Assembly: GCF_003595175.1 (NCBI RefSeq)
Contig: NZ_CP032419.1
Span: 4,712,001-4,776,000, forward strand
Source of the DNA: Pseudomonas cavernae
GTDB taxonomy: Bacteria > Pseudomonadota > Gammaproteobacteria > Pseudomonadales > Pseudomonadaceae
Direction: 5' to 3'
Length of the DNA: 64,000 nt
Both the position numbers and the translations under genes were made by a program. The notes below the pieces were generated by a model. The model saw only the letters and a program-made list of their open reading frames with translations. It had not been told where the DNA came from and did no database searches. Positions 39,455 through 46,888 of the stretch are shown piece after piece. Position 1 is the first letter of the stretch. Each line of letters begins with the position of its first letter.

Positions 39455-40252
39455 TCAGTTGGCTTTGGCTTTGGCCGTGGCGCAGCAGTCGTGCGCCACG
39501 GCGGGGGTTTCGTCGTAACGGTCGTGCAACTTGGCCCAGAATTTCCCTTGGCCGCCCAGGTCGGGCATGCCGTCCCAGCCTTCCAGGCGGCCGAAGGGCG
39601 TGAGGTCGAGGTAGTTGGAGGTGCCATCGAGCAAGTCCAGGCCACGCCCGTAGCTGGAGTAGCTGTGGAACACCCGCTCGCCGTCGCGCAGGAACACGCT
39701 GAGGCCGGGCTGCTCGCCCTCGAGGTGATAGTCCAGACCGAGGCGCTTGAGCTCGGCCTTGTCACGGTAGTTGTACTGCACCGGCACCACGCGCTCGTCG
39801 AGGCTGACGTGGAAGTCGTAGTTGAACGGGCTGCCGAACGACGAGTACCAGGGCAGGTTCCAGCCCATGCGCCGTTTGAACGCCTCCAGCTCCGCCAACG
39901 GTGCGCGCGAGACCAGCACCAGATTGGTGTCGCGGGCATGCAGGTGGGCCTGGTGGCCGATGTTGTCGACCAGGTAGGAGCAGCCTGGGCAGCCTTCGCC
40001 ACGGTCGCGGTGGAACATGTAGTGGTAGACGATCAGCTGGCTGCGGCCGTCGAACAGATCGAGCAGGCGCACCTCACCCTGCGGCCCCTGGAAGCGGTAA
40101 TCCTTGTCTACGGCGACCATCGGCAGCTTGCGGCGCTCGGCATTCAAGCGGTCGCGTTCATGGGTGAAGGCCTTTTCCTTGGCCAGCAGGGCCAGGCGCG
40201 CCTGCAGCCATTCGGCGCGGCCGGCGATCTTCGGATAATCACTGGGTTTCAT
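39455..40252 (-). CDS. DUF899 thioredoxin-like protein
   Basis: A 265-residue protein of the DUF899 family. It begins with a helical region (AEWLQARLALLAKEKAFTHERD), then a thioredoxin-like fold with a GCPGCSYL motif (CxxC, about residue 94) near DRGEGCPGC. The C-terminus ends in a polar tail with CCATAKAK. Probably a redox protein, substrate unknown. Its start lies inside the end of the mini-gene 40239-40388 (14-bp overlap), implying coupled translation. Confidence 0.9.
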   Translation of the reverse strand: MKPSDYPKIAGRAEWLQARLALLAKEKAFTHERDRLNAERRKLPMVAVDKDYRFQGPQGEVRLLDLFDGRSQLIVYHYMFHRDRGEGCPGCSYLVDNIGHQAHLHARDTNLVLVSRAPLAELEAFKRRMGWNLPWYSSFGSPFNYDFHVSLDERVVPVQYNYRDKAELKRLGLDYHLEGEQPGLSVFLRDGERVFHSYSSYGRGLDLLDGTSNYLDLTPFGRLEGWDGMPDLGGQGKFWAKLHDRYDETPAVAHDCCATAKAKAN

Positions 40253-40388
40253 GGTTCGCTCTCCCGATGGGGGTTGGCGGGGATGGCTTGGTGGCGCGAC
40301 GCTTGCCGAGCAGGCAAGCGCCGAGCCCGCCGGCGGCCAGCAGGCCGCTGCCGCCGAGGGTCAGCGCGGCCAGGCAGAAGGGGCACAT
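40239..40388 (-). CDS. Overlooked 49-residue Cys-rich membrane mini-protein
   Basis: The frame MCPFCLAALTLGGSGLLAAG continues with a Gly/Leu/Ala-rich hydrophobic stretch (residues 6-28), then a basic KRR tail and a Pro-rich end. It starts 10 bp after the YCII stop and overlaps the DUF899 start by 14 bp, filling the gap exactly. The CPFC motif at the N-terminus followed by one helix resembles mini-proteins I recall beside ECF42/DGPF genes. There is no strong ribosome site, so translation may depend on coupling. Role unknown. Confidence 0.6.
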   Translation of the reverse strand: MCPFCLAALTLGGSGLLAAGGLGACLLGKRRATKPSPPTPIGRANHETQ

Positions 40389-40398
40389 GGCGCGGCGC

Positions 40399-40743
40399 TC
40401 AGATCTGCAGTTGGCGCACGGGGCGCACTTCGACGCTGCCGACCCGCGCCGCCGGGATCTTGCCGGCGACCTGCAGCGCCTCGTTGAGATCGCGCGCCTC
40501 GACTAGGTAGAAGCCGGCCAGCTGCTCCTTGGTCTCGGCGAACGGGCCGTCGGTGATCGACTGCTTGCCGCCGCGCAGACGCACGGTGGTGGCGCTGCGC
40601 ACCGGTTCCAGGGCCTCGGCGGCGAGCAGCCGGCCGCTGGCGCGCACCGATTCGCAGTAGTCGTTGCACTCGGCGTCGTGCGGGCTGTCGGGCAGGCTGT
40701 GCATGAGGCTTTCGTCGCCGTAGACCAGCAGCAGGTATTTCAT
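40399..40743 (-). CDS. YCII-related DGPF-domain protein
   Basis: A 114-residue protein with the YCII fold and the defining DGPF motif in ITDGPFAETKEQLAGFYLVEA (about residues 66-86). DGPF proteins are the standard partner of ECF42 sigma factors. AAGGAG precedes ATG at 40743. It is the first gene after the candidate ECF42 promoter at 40787-40813, so it leads an operon YCII, mini-protein, DUF899, SnoaL, SRPBCC. Confidence 0.93.
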   Translation of the reverse strand: MKYLLLVYGDESLMHSLPDSPHDAECNDYCESVRASGRLLAAEALEPVRSATTVRLRGGKQSITDGPFAETKEQLAGFYLVEARDLNEALQVAGKIPAARVGSVEVRPVRQLQI

Positions 40744-40786
40744 GGCGAATCTCCTTGGGTGGTTGGAGCGGCTTGGTTATTCAGTA

Positions 40787-40813
40787 GTCGAGCGGCCAGC
40801 GGACCAATCGACA
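40787..40813 (-). promoter_or_regulatory. Candidate ECF42 promoter before the DGPF gene
   Basis: On the minus strand TGTCGA (40808-40813), a 17-bp spacer and CGAC (40787-40790). From memory, ECF42-type promoters have TGTCGA at -35 and CGA(T/C)-like at -10. The site is 43 bp from the DGPF start. The match supports autonomous control of the cluster by the sigma factor encoded at 41007-42275. Confidence 0.7.
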
Positions 40814-40928
40814 AAGACGCGAAAAAAATTCGCCGGTCATTACTGCTGGGTTAGAGGCCAGCCGGAGAGCGGGTGCAACCCATCGGGCATCGCGACACGC
40901 GGGTTTCACCCGCCCTACCGAAGCTCGC

Positions 40929-40991
40929 AGGATGGGTTGAGCGTAGCGATACCCATGTCTCCGGGCCAAACACCAAGCTCAACCCACCCTA
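40929..40991. repeat. Palindromic intergenic repeat, family B, copy 4
   Basis: AGGATGGGTTGAGCGTAGCG on the left and CTCAACCCACCCTA on the right, imperfectly complementary, between the sigma factor gene and the YCII promoter. It may end the sigma factor transcript. Confidence 0.6.
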
Positions 40992-41006
40992 GGGCTACGG
41001 GCCTGC

Positions 41007-42275
41007 TCAGCCGTCGGCCAACTCGGCCAGCCGGCGCTCGAGGAACTGCCGGTCCGCGCCCTGCTGGCTCAGCTGCAGGGCCCGCTGGTAGGCGGCGCGC
41101 GCCTCGTCGACACGGCCCAGACGGCGGCACAGATCGGCGCGGGCGGCATGCGCCAGGTGGTAGTCGTCCAGCTCGCCGCCCGCCAACAGCGCGTTGACCA
41201 GCGCCAACCCGGCCGCCGGACCGTCGCGCATGGCCAACGCCACCGCGCGGTTGAGCGCCACCACCGGCGAGGGCGCGAGGCGCAGCAGGGCGTCGTAGAG
41301 GCCGACGATCTGCGCCCAGTCGGTGGCCGCGGCACTCGGCGCCTCGGCATGCACGGCGGCAATCGCCGCCTGCAGGCTGTAGGGGCCGAAGCGCCGCGAA
41401 CGCAGCGCGGCGAGGACCAGCTCATCGCCCTCGGCGATCAGCGCCGGGTCCCACAGGCTGCGGTCCTGCTCCTCGAGCAGCACCGGCTCGCCGCTGGCCG
41501 AGGTCCGTGCCGGGCGCCGCGCCTCGTGCAGCAGCATCAGCGCCAGCAGGCCCTGGGCCTCCGGTTCGGGCAACAGTTCGAGCAAGAGGCGGCCCAGGCG
41601 GATCGCCTCGGCGGACAACTGGCTGCGGGTCAGCGACTCGCCGGAGCTGGCGAAATAGCCCTCGTTGAACACCAGGTAGACCACCCGAAACACCGCCTCC
41701 AGGCGCTCGGCCAACTCGCCGCGACCGGGCACCTCGTAGGGAATGTGTGCCTCGCGGATCTTCGCCTTGGCGCGCACGATGCGCTGTGCCACGGTGCTCG
41801 GCGGACAAAGGAAAGCGCGGGCGATTTCCTCGGTCGTCAGGTCGCAGACCTCGCGCAGGGTCAACGCCACCTGAGCGTCGGCCGCCAGAGCCGGGTGACA
41901 GCAGGTGAAGATCAGGCGCAAACGGTCGTCTTCCAGATGCTCGCCGTCCCAAACTTCGGCGGCATCGACCGGCTCGAGGCTATCGCCGAGGGTCTCCAGG
42001 GTCTGGAAGCGTGCCTGTCGACGCAGCCCATCGATCGCCTTGAAGCGCCCGGCGGAGACCAGCCAGGCGCGCGGATTGGCCGGCACGCCAGCGCCCGGCC
42101 ACTGCTCCATGGCCGCACGGAAAGCCTCGTGCAGGGCCTCCTCGGCCAGGTCGAAATCCCCCAGCAGGCGGATCAGGGTGGCCAGCACCCGCCGCGATTC
42201 GTTGCGATACAGAGTCTCCAGCGTGGCGTGCAGGCTGGCGGCGTTCTGATGCATATCCATGAGCTGACTGTCCAA
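41007..42275 (-). CDS. ECF42-type sigma factor with TPR-like C-terminal extension
   Basis: A 422-residue sigma factor: region 2 (LYRNESRRVLATLIRLLGDFDLAEEALHEAF), region 4 (LTTEEIARAFLCPPSTVAQRIVRAK), then a 230-residue helical extension rich in TPR-like repeats, the hallmark of ECF42. The extension is expected to act in place of an anti-sigma factor. TTG at 42275 has a GGGAGG 7 bases upstream and is preferred; ATG at 42260 or 42254 is the alternative. It lies upstream of its probable target operon, separated by a repeat. Confidence 0.9.
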   Translation of the reverse strand: MDSQLMDMHQNAASLHATLETLYRNESRRVLATLIRLLGDFDLAEEALHEAFRAAMEQWPGAGVPANPRAWLVSAGRFKAIDGLRRQARFQTLETLGDSLEPVDAAEVWDGEHLEDDRLRLIFTCCHPALAADAQVALTLREVCDLTTEEIARAFLCPPSTVAQRIVRAKAKIREAHIPYEVPGRGELAERLEAVFRVVYLVFNEGYFASSGESLTRSQLSAEAIRLGRLLLELLPEPEAQGLLALMLLHEARRPARTSASGEPVLLEEQDRSLWDPALIAEGDELVLAALRSRRFGPYSLQAAIAAVHAEAPSAAATDWAQIVGLYDALLRLAPSPVVALNRAVALAMRDGPAAGLALVNALLAGGELDDYHLAHAARADLCRRLGRVDEARAAYQRALQLSQQGADRQFLERRLAELADG

Positions 42276-42340
42276 GCGGTCGCCTCCCGAGGGTAGCGCC
42301 CGGATGCATGGTGCGTGAGGTAGCTGACCGACGGCATTTT

Positions 42341-43261
42341 TCAAGCGCGCAGACGCTGCACCGCCGGCAACCGCATGGCCGCCACCTCGGCCTGCAGGTA
42401 GTCGCGCAGGCGGCGCAGGCGCTCCTGGCCGCGGCGCGCCTTGGGCCACACCAGGTAGTAGCTGCAGCCGCTGGACACCGCGGTCGCCCAGGGCAGGCCG
42501 AGGCGGCCGGCGGCGACATCCTCGGCGACCAGCAGCAGGTCGCCGATCGACACTCCGTAGCCGCGCGCGGCGGCGACTATGCCCAGCTCGAGCATGTCGA
42601 ACACTTGGCCGCCCTTGAGCGGCACCTGCTCGCTGAGGCCGGTGGCCTGCAGCCACTGCCGCCAGTCGCGGCGATCCGGGGTCGGGTGCAGCTGTTCGGC
42701 GGCCTGCAGACGGGCCAGATCCCAGGGTCCGGCGGCGGCCGCCTCGGGGGCGCAGACCGGGATCAGCCACTCCTCGAACAGCAGCGCGCTGTGCCAGTCC
42801 TCGGGGAAACTGCCATCGCCGAGCAGCACCGCACAGTCGAACGGCTCGTGCTGGAAATCGACCTTGTCGACGTCCATCCAGGCGCTGGTCAGCTGCACCT
42901 CGCTGTCCGGGTGATGCAGGCGAAAGCGCGACAGCCGGGCGAGCAGCCAGCGCATGGTCAGGGTCGAGGGCGCCTTCAGGCGCAGCACGCCCTCCTCGCT
43001 GCGCAGGCTGGCGCAGGCCTGCTCGAGCGCCGCGAAGCCGTCGCGCAGGCCGGGCAACAGCAGGCGCCCGGACTCGGTCAGGCGCAGGCCGCGGCCGGCG
43101 CGCTCGAACAGGCGGCAACCGAAGTCCGCCTCGAGGGTGCGGATGTGCCGGCTCACCGCACTCTGGGTCAGGACCAGTTCCTCGGCGGCGCGGGTATAGG
43201 ACAGGTGGCGCGCCGCGGCCTCGAAGGCGCGCAGGGCGTAGAGCGGCGGCAAACGGCTCAT
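42341..43261 (-). CDS. LysR-family regulator (GcvA-like)
   Basis: A 306-residue LTTR. The N-terminal HTH reads LSYTRAAEELVLTQSAVSRHIRTLEADFGCRLFER, typical of the GcvA branch, followed by a co-inducer-binding domain of two lobes. It is divergent from the MATE gene (127-bp gap), as in P. aeruginosa, so it may regulate that pump. Effector unknown. Confidence 0.93.
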   Translation of the reverse strand: MSRLPPLYALRAFEAAARHLSYTRAAEELVLTQSAVSRHIRTLEADFGCRLFERAGRGLRLTESGRLLLPGLRDGFAALEQACASLRSEEGVLRLKAPSTLTMRWLLARLSRFRLHHPDSEVQLTSAWMDVDKVDFQHEPFDCAVLLGDGSFPEDWHSALLFEEWLIPVCAPEAAAAGPWDLARLQAAEQLHPTPDRRDWRQWLQATGLSEQVPLKGGQVFDMLELGIVAAARGYGVSIGDLLLVAEDVAAGRLGLPWATAVSSGCSYYLVWPKARRGQERLRRLRDYLQAEVAAMRLPAVQRLRA

Positions 43262-43388
43262 CGATGACTAATACTCATGGCTGATATGGCTTTTATCCCT
43301 TTGTGGCGGGTGCCAGCGTCTCAGGAGAATAGCGAGTATTGCCGGGCAGAGGACAATCCGACTGCCACTCGAATGATGATTCTCGCTT

Positions 43389-44774
43389 ATGTCTGACAGT
43401 CTCCGCAGCGAACTCGCCGCCCTGCTGCGCCTGGCCGGGCCGCTGGTGGCGGCGCAGTTGGCCCATGTGCTGATGGTGTTCACCGACACGGTGATGATGG
43501 GCCTGCTCGGCCCGGCGCAGCTGGCTGCCGGCGCGCTCGGCGCGGCTGGCTACAACTTCGTGTCGATCTTCTGCGTCGGAGTGATCGCCGCGGTCGGCAA
43601 TCTGGTGGCGATCCGCCATGGCGCGCAGGACGCCGCCGGGGTGCGCGCCATGACCCAGGCCGGGCTATGGGTGGCCTTCAGTCTGGCGCTGCTCGCCGGC
43701 CTGCTGCTCTGGCATCTGGCGCCGCTGCTGCGGTTGGCCGGCCAGGATGAGGCCAACATCGCCGGCGCCATGCAGTTCCTCTCCACCCTGATGTTCGCCC
43801 TGCCCGGCTATCTGTTGTTCATGACCCTGCGCGGCTTCACCGGCGCGCTCGGCTGCCCCGGCCCGGTGCTGGCGATCAGCCTGGGCGGCGCGCTGCTGAA
43901 TTTCCTCCTCAACTACACGCTGATCCACGGCCTGTTCGGCCTGCCGCGCATCGGCCTGGCCGGCATCGGCCTGGTCACCGCGGTGGTGATGAACCTGATG
44001 GCCCTGGGGCTGGCCCTGTACATCCGCTGGCAGCCGTTCTACCGGCCCTGGCCGCTGCTGGCCGGGCTGGCGCGGCCGAACCTGGCGGCGCTGGGCGAGA
44101 ATCTGCGCCTGGGCCTGCCGATCGGCGGCACCTATGTGGTCGAGTCCGGGCTGTTCTTCGTCGCCGCGCTGTGCATGGGCGCGCTCGGCAGCACCGAGCT
44201 GGCCGCGCACCAGATCGCCATCCAGGCCGTTTATGTGGCCTTCATGGTGCCGGTGGGGATTTCCTACGCGGCGAGCTTCCGCATCGGTCAGCATTTCGGC
44301 GCCGGGCGCTTCCACGCGGCGCGGCAGACCGGGCGCCTGGCGATCGGTCTCGGCGGCCTGTGCATGCTCGGTTTCGCCCTGCTGTTCTGGCTGGCGCCGC
44401 AGGCGGTGATCGGCCTGTTCCTCGACGCCGGCGCCGCCGAGCACCAGGCGGTGATCGCGCTGGCCGTACAGCTGCTGGCGATCGCCGCCTGGTTCGAGCT
44501 GTTCGACGGCCTGCAGACCATCGCCATGGGCGCGATTCGTGGGCTCAAGGATGCCAAGACCACCTTGCTGGTCGGCCTGGTCTGCTACTGGGCGATCGGC
44601 GCGCCGCTGGCCTGGGCGCTGGCCCTGCCGCTCGGCTGGGGCGCCGCTGGGGTGTGGTGGGGCCTGGCCGTGGGCCTGGCCTGCGCGGCGCTCGGGTTGA
44701 GCCTCGGTTTCGAGTGGAAGACCGCCAAGCTGTTGCGCGCGGAGCAGCCCCCGGGCCAGGCGTGCCTGAGCTAG
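43389..44774 (+). CDS. MATE-family efflux pump (NorM-type)
   Basis: A 461-residue, 12-helix inner-membrane protein. The family features are visible in LAGPLVAAQLAHVLMVFTDTVMMGLLG (first helix pair) and the second-half repeat GLPIGGTYVVESGLFFVAAL. NorM-type pumps export cationic drugs using Na+ or H+. Substrate unknown. ATG at 43389 has a weak ribosome site. Likely under the divergent LysR regulator. Confidence 0.92.
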   Translation: MSDSLRSELAALLRLAGPLVAAQLAHVLMVFTDTVMMGLLGPAQLAAGALGAAGYNFVSIFCVGVIAAVGNLVAIRHGAQDAAGVRAMTQAGLWVAFSLALLAGLLLWHLAPLLRLAGQDEANIAGAMQFLSTLMFALPGYLLFMTLRGFTGALGCPGPVLAISLGGALLNFLLNYTLIHGLFGLPRIGLAGIGLVTAVVMNLMALGLALYIRWQPFYRPWPLLAGLARPNLAALGENLRLGLPIGGTYVVESGLFFVAALCMGALGSTELAAHQIAIQAVYVAFMVPVGISYAASFRIGQHFGAGRFHAARQTGRLAIGLGGLCMLGFALLFWLAPQAVIGLFLDAGAAEHQAVIALAVQLLAIAAWFELFDGLQTIAMGAIRGLKDAKTTLLVGLVCYWAIGAPLAWALALPLGWGAAGVWWGLAVGLACAALGLSLGFEWKTAKLLRAEQPPGQACLS

Positions 44775-44833
44775 GTGCGCGGGGATGAGGGTGGCGGCAG
44801 GCTCCTCTTCAGCTCGTCACTCTGCGCCGCCTG

Positions 44834-44903
44834 GTAGGTTGGAAAACCGCGCAGCGTTTTCCACCACCGCGCCGGTGGATGTGCAAAGCGACATCCACCC
44901 TAC
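44834..44903. repeat. Palindromic intergenic repeat, family A, copy 2
   Basis: GTAGGTTGGAAAACCGCGCA on the left, ending GACATCCACCCTAC on the right. It matches 59-130 with few changes and lies between the convergent MATE and GGDEF-EAL genes. Confidence 0.72.
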
Positions 44904-44944
44904 AACGGCTGTAGGCGCGGGCCTGGCCCGCGCCTCCAGCGCGG

Positions 44945-46615
44945 CTAACCCGGCAGCTCGGCCACCCGCTCCTCGCGCTTGCCGAACACCAGGAAGCGCG
45001 CCAGCTCGGCCAGCGGCAGCGGCTGGCTGATCAGGTAGCCCTGCACCTGGTCGCAGCCGAACTGGCGCAGCAGCGCCAGCTGCTCGGCGCTCTCGACCCC
45101 CTCGGCGACCACCTCGAGGTTGAGGTTATGCGCCAGGTTGATCATCGCCCGCACCAGCTGACGGTTCTCGGCGCGCTCGCGCATGCCGCCGACGAAGCTC
45201 CTGTCGATCTTCAGCAGGCTGATCGGCAGGCTGTTGAGGTGCTGGAACGAGGAATAGCCGGTGCCGAAATCGTCCAGCGAGAAGCGCACGCCGAGCGCGG
45301 CGAGGCTGTCCATGGTCTGCCGCACCGACTCGCTGCGGCGCATCACCGCGGTTTCCGTCAGTTCGAATTCCAGCCACTGGGCATCGACGCCGCGTTCCTC
45401 GATCAGGCGGCCGAGGGTCGCCAGCAACTGGCTGTCGAGGAACTGGCGGAACGACAGGTTGACCGCCATGTGCAGCGCCGGCAGGCCGCGCCCGCGCAGC
45501 CACTGCATGTCGCGCAGGGCGCGGGCCATCACCCAGTAGCCGAGCGGCACGATCAGCCCGCTCTGTTCGGCCAGCGGCACGAATTCGTTGGGCGCCAGCA
45601 GGCCGCGCTCGCGGTGGCGCCAGCGCACCAGCGCCTCGAGGCCGAGGATGCGGCCGCTGTGCAGGCACAGGCGCGGCTGGTAGTGCAGCTCCAGCTCGTC
45701 GCGGCGCAGCGCCCGGCGCAGCTCGCCTTCCAGGTCGGCGAGGCTGCGCGCGTTGCGGTTGATGCGCGCGTCGAAGACGTGGAAGGTGCAGCCCTGGGTG
45801 CTCTTGGCCTGCTGCATGGCGATGTGCGCATGCCACATCAGCGGGTCGGCGCCGGCCTCACAGGCATGGGCCAGGCCCAGACTGCAGCCGAGCAGCAGGC
45901 TTTCGCCGTCGATCCAATAGGGCTCGGACAGCGCCTCGGTGAGGCGCTCGGCCAGCTGCGCGGCGCGCTGCGGATCGTGGCGGGTGTCCAGCAGCAGGGC
46001 GAACTCGTCGCCGCCCAGGCGCGCCAGCTGGTCGCCGGCCGCCAGTAGCACCTTGAGCCGCGCCACCACCTGGAGGATCAGGCGGTCGCCGGCCTGGTGA
46101 CCAAGGGCGTCGTTGGCGTGGCGGAAGTTGTCCAGATCGAGATGGCCGAGGGCCAGGCCGCGCCCGCCGCACTCGGCCAGACGCGCCGCCAGCAGGGTCT
46201 GGAAGCCCTGGCGGTTGGCGATGCCGGTCAGCGGGTCCTGTTCGGCCAGGCGCAGCAGGGTGAGCTTGAGGTTGCTGTGTTCGCACACATAGCGCAGGCA
46301 GCGGCGCAGCACATCGGCGCCGAGGCTGCCGCGCACCAGCCAGTCGCTGACGCCGAGCGGCGCTTCGGCCGGCTCCTCGTCGAGCAACAACACGGTGGGC
46401 CACGGGCAACGGCCGGGCGCCGGCTGACGCGCTGGGGTGGTCAGCAGCAGGGCCGGATTGGCGGCGTCGAAGAGATTACTAGCGGCGTCCCAGGACGGTG
46501 CGGTGATCAGCGGGACAAGGCTGCCCAGCGCGGCCAGATGCTCGCGCAATGATTCGGCCCATTCCGGCCGTTCGGCCAGCAGGACTATCCGCACAGGTTC
46601 GACGAACGCGGACAA
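44945..46615 (-). CDS. GGDEF-EAL c-di-GMP signalling protein
   Basis: A 556-residue protein. A degenerate receiver-like domain (about 1-130) is followed by a GGDEF domain with an intact GGDEF (LARLGGDEFALLL) and an EAL domain with EALVRWRH and DDFGTGYSS. Both motifs look complete, so cyclase and phosphodiesterase activities are both possible. By position it matches P. aeruginosa PA5295 (ProE, a phosphodiesterase, recalled). The TTG start at 46615 follows GGGGAGG; an in-frame GTG lies 10 codons later. Confidence 0.9.
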   Translation of the reverse strand: MSAFVEPVRIVLLAERPEWAESLREHLAALGSLVPLITAPSWDAASNLFDAANPALLLTTPARQPAPGRCPWPTVLLLDEEPAEAPLGVSDWLVRGSLGADVLRRCLRYVCEHSNLKLTLLRLAEQDPLTGIANRQGFQTLLAARLAECGGRGLALGHLDLDNFRHANDALGHQAGDRLILQVVARLKVLLAAGDQLARLGGDEFALLLDTRHDPQRAAQLAERLTEALSEPYWIDGESLLLGCSLGLAHACEAGADPLMWHAHIAMQQAKSTQGCTFHVFDARINRNARSLADLEGELRRALRRDELELHYQPRLCLHSGRILGLEALVRWRHRERGLLAPNEFVPLAEQSGLIVPLGYWVMARALRDMQWLRGRGLPALHMAVNLSFRQFLDSQLLATLGRLIEERGVDAQWLEFELTETAVMRRSESVRQTMDSLAALGVRFSLDDFGTGYSSFQHLNSLPISLLKIDRSFVGGMRERAENRQLVRAMINLAHNLNLEVVAEGVESAEQLALLRQFGCDQVQGYLISQPLPLAELARFLVFGKREERVAELPG

Positions 46616-46888
46616 GCAACCTCCCCAACACAAGACAGTGGCGATCGAGTCGCCTGAGTGCGCCGCTCACAGCGTCTATTTCGCACGTCCTGTGCAGATT
46701 CGGGGCATCCTGCGGGAAAGCCGAATGCGCGGCAACCCCGACGAATGGCACCAGCGTACTGGATCACAGCAATAAGCCAAGGCTGGCGTGTTGCCATCAC
46801 GCAGTCCGTCACAAGCCTCCACCCGGTCGAGGCATCGGCGCCACGGCCTGCTAGAATGCGCGCCCACTTCCCTCGCGATTCGATCCGC

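Noticed and set aside
42276..43118. Upstream extension of the sigma factor frame to give a 703-residue protein
   Set aside because: The extension is low-complexity Arg/Ala/Pro sequence antiparallel in frame to the LysR gene; a ribosome site and the sigma region 2 start point to 42275.
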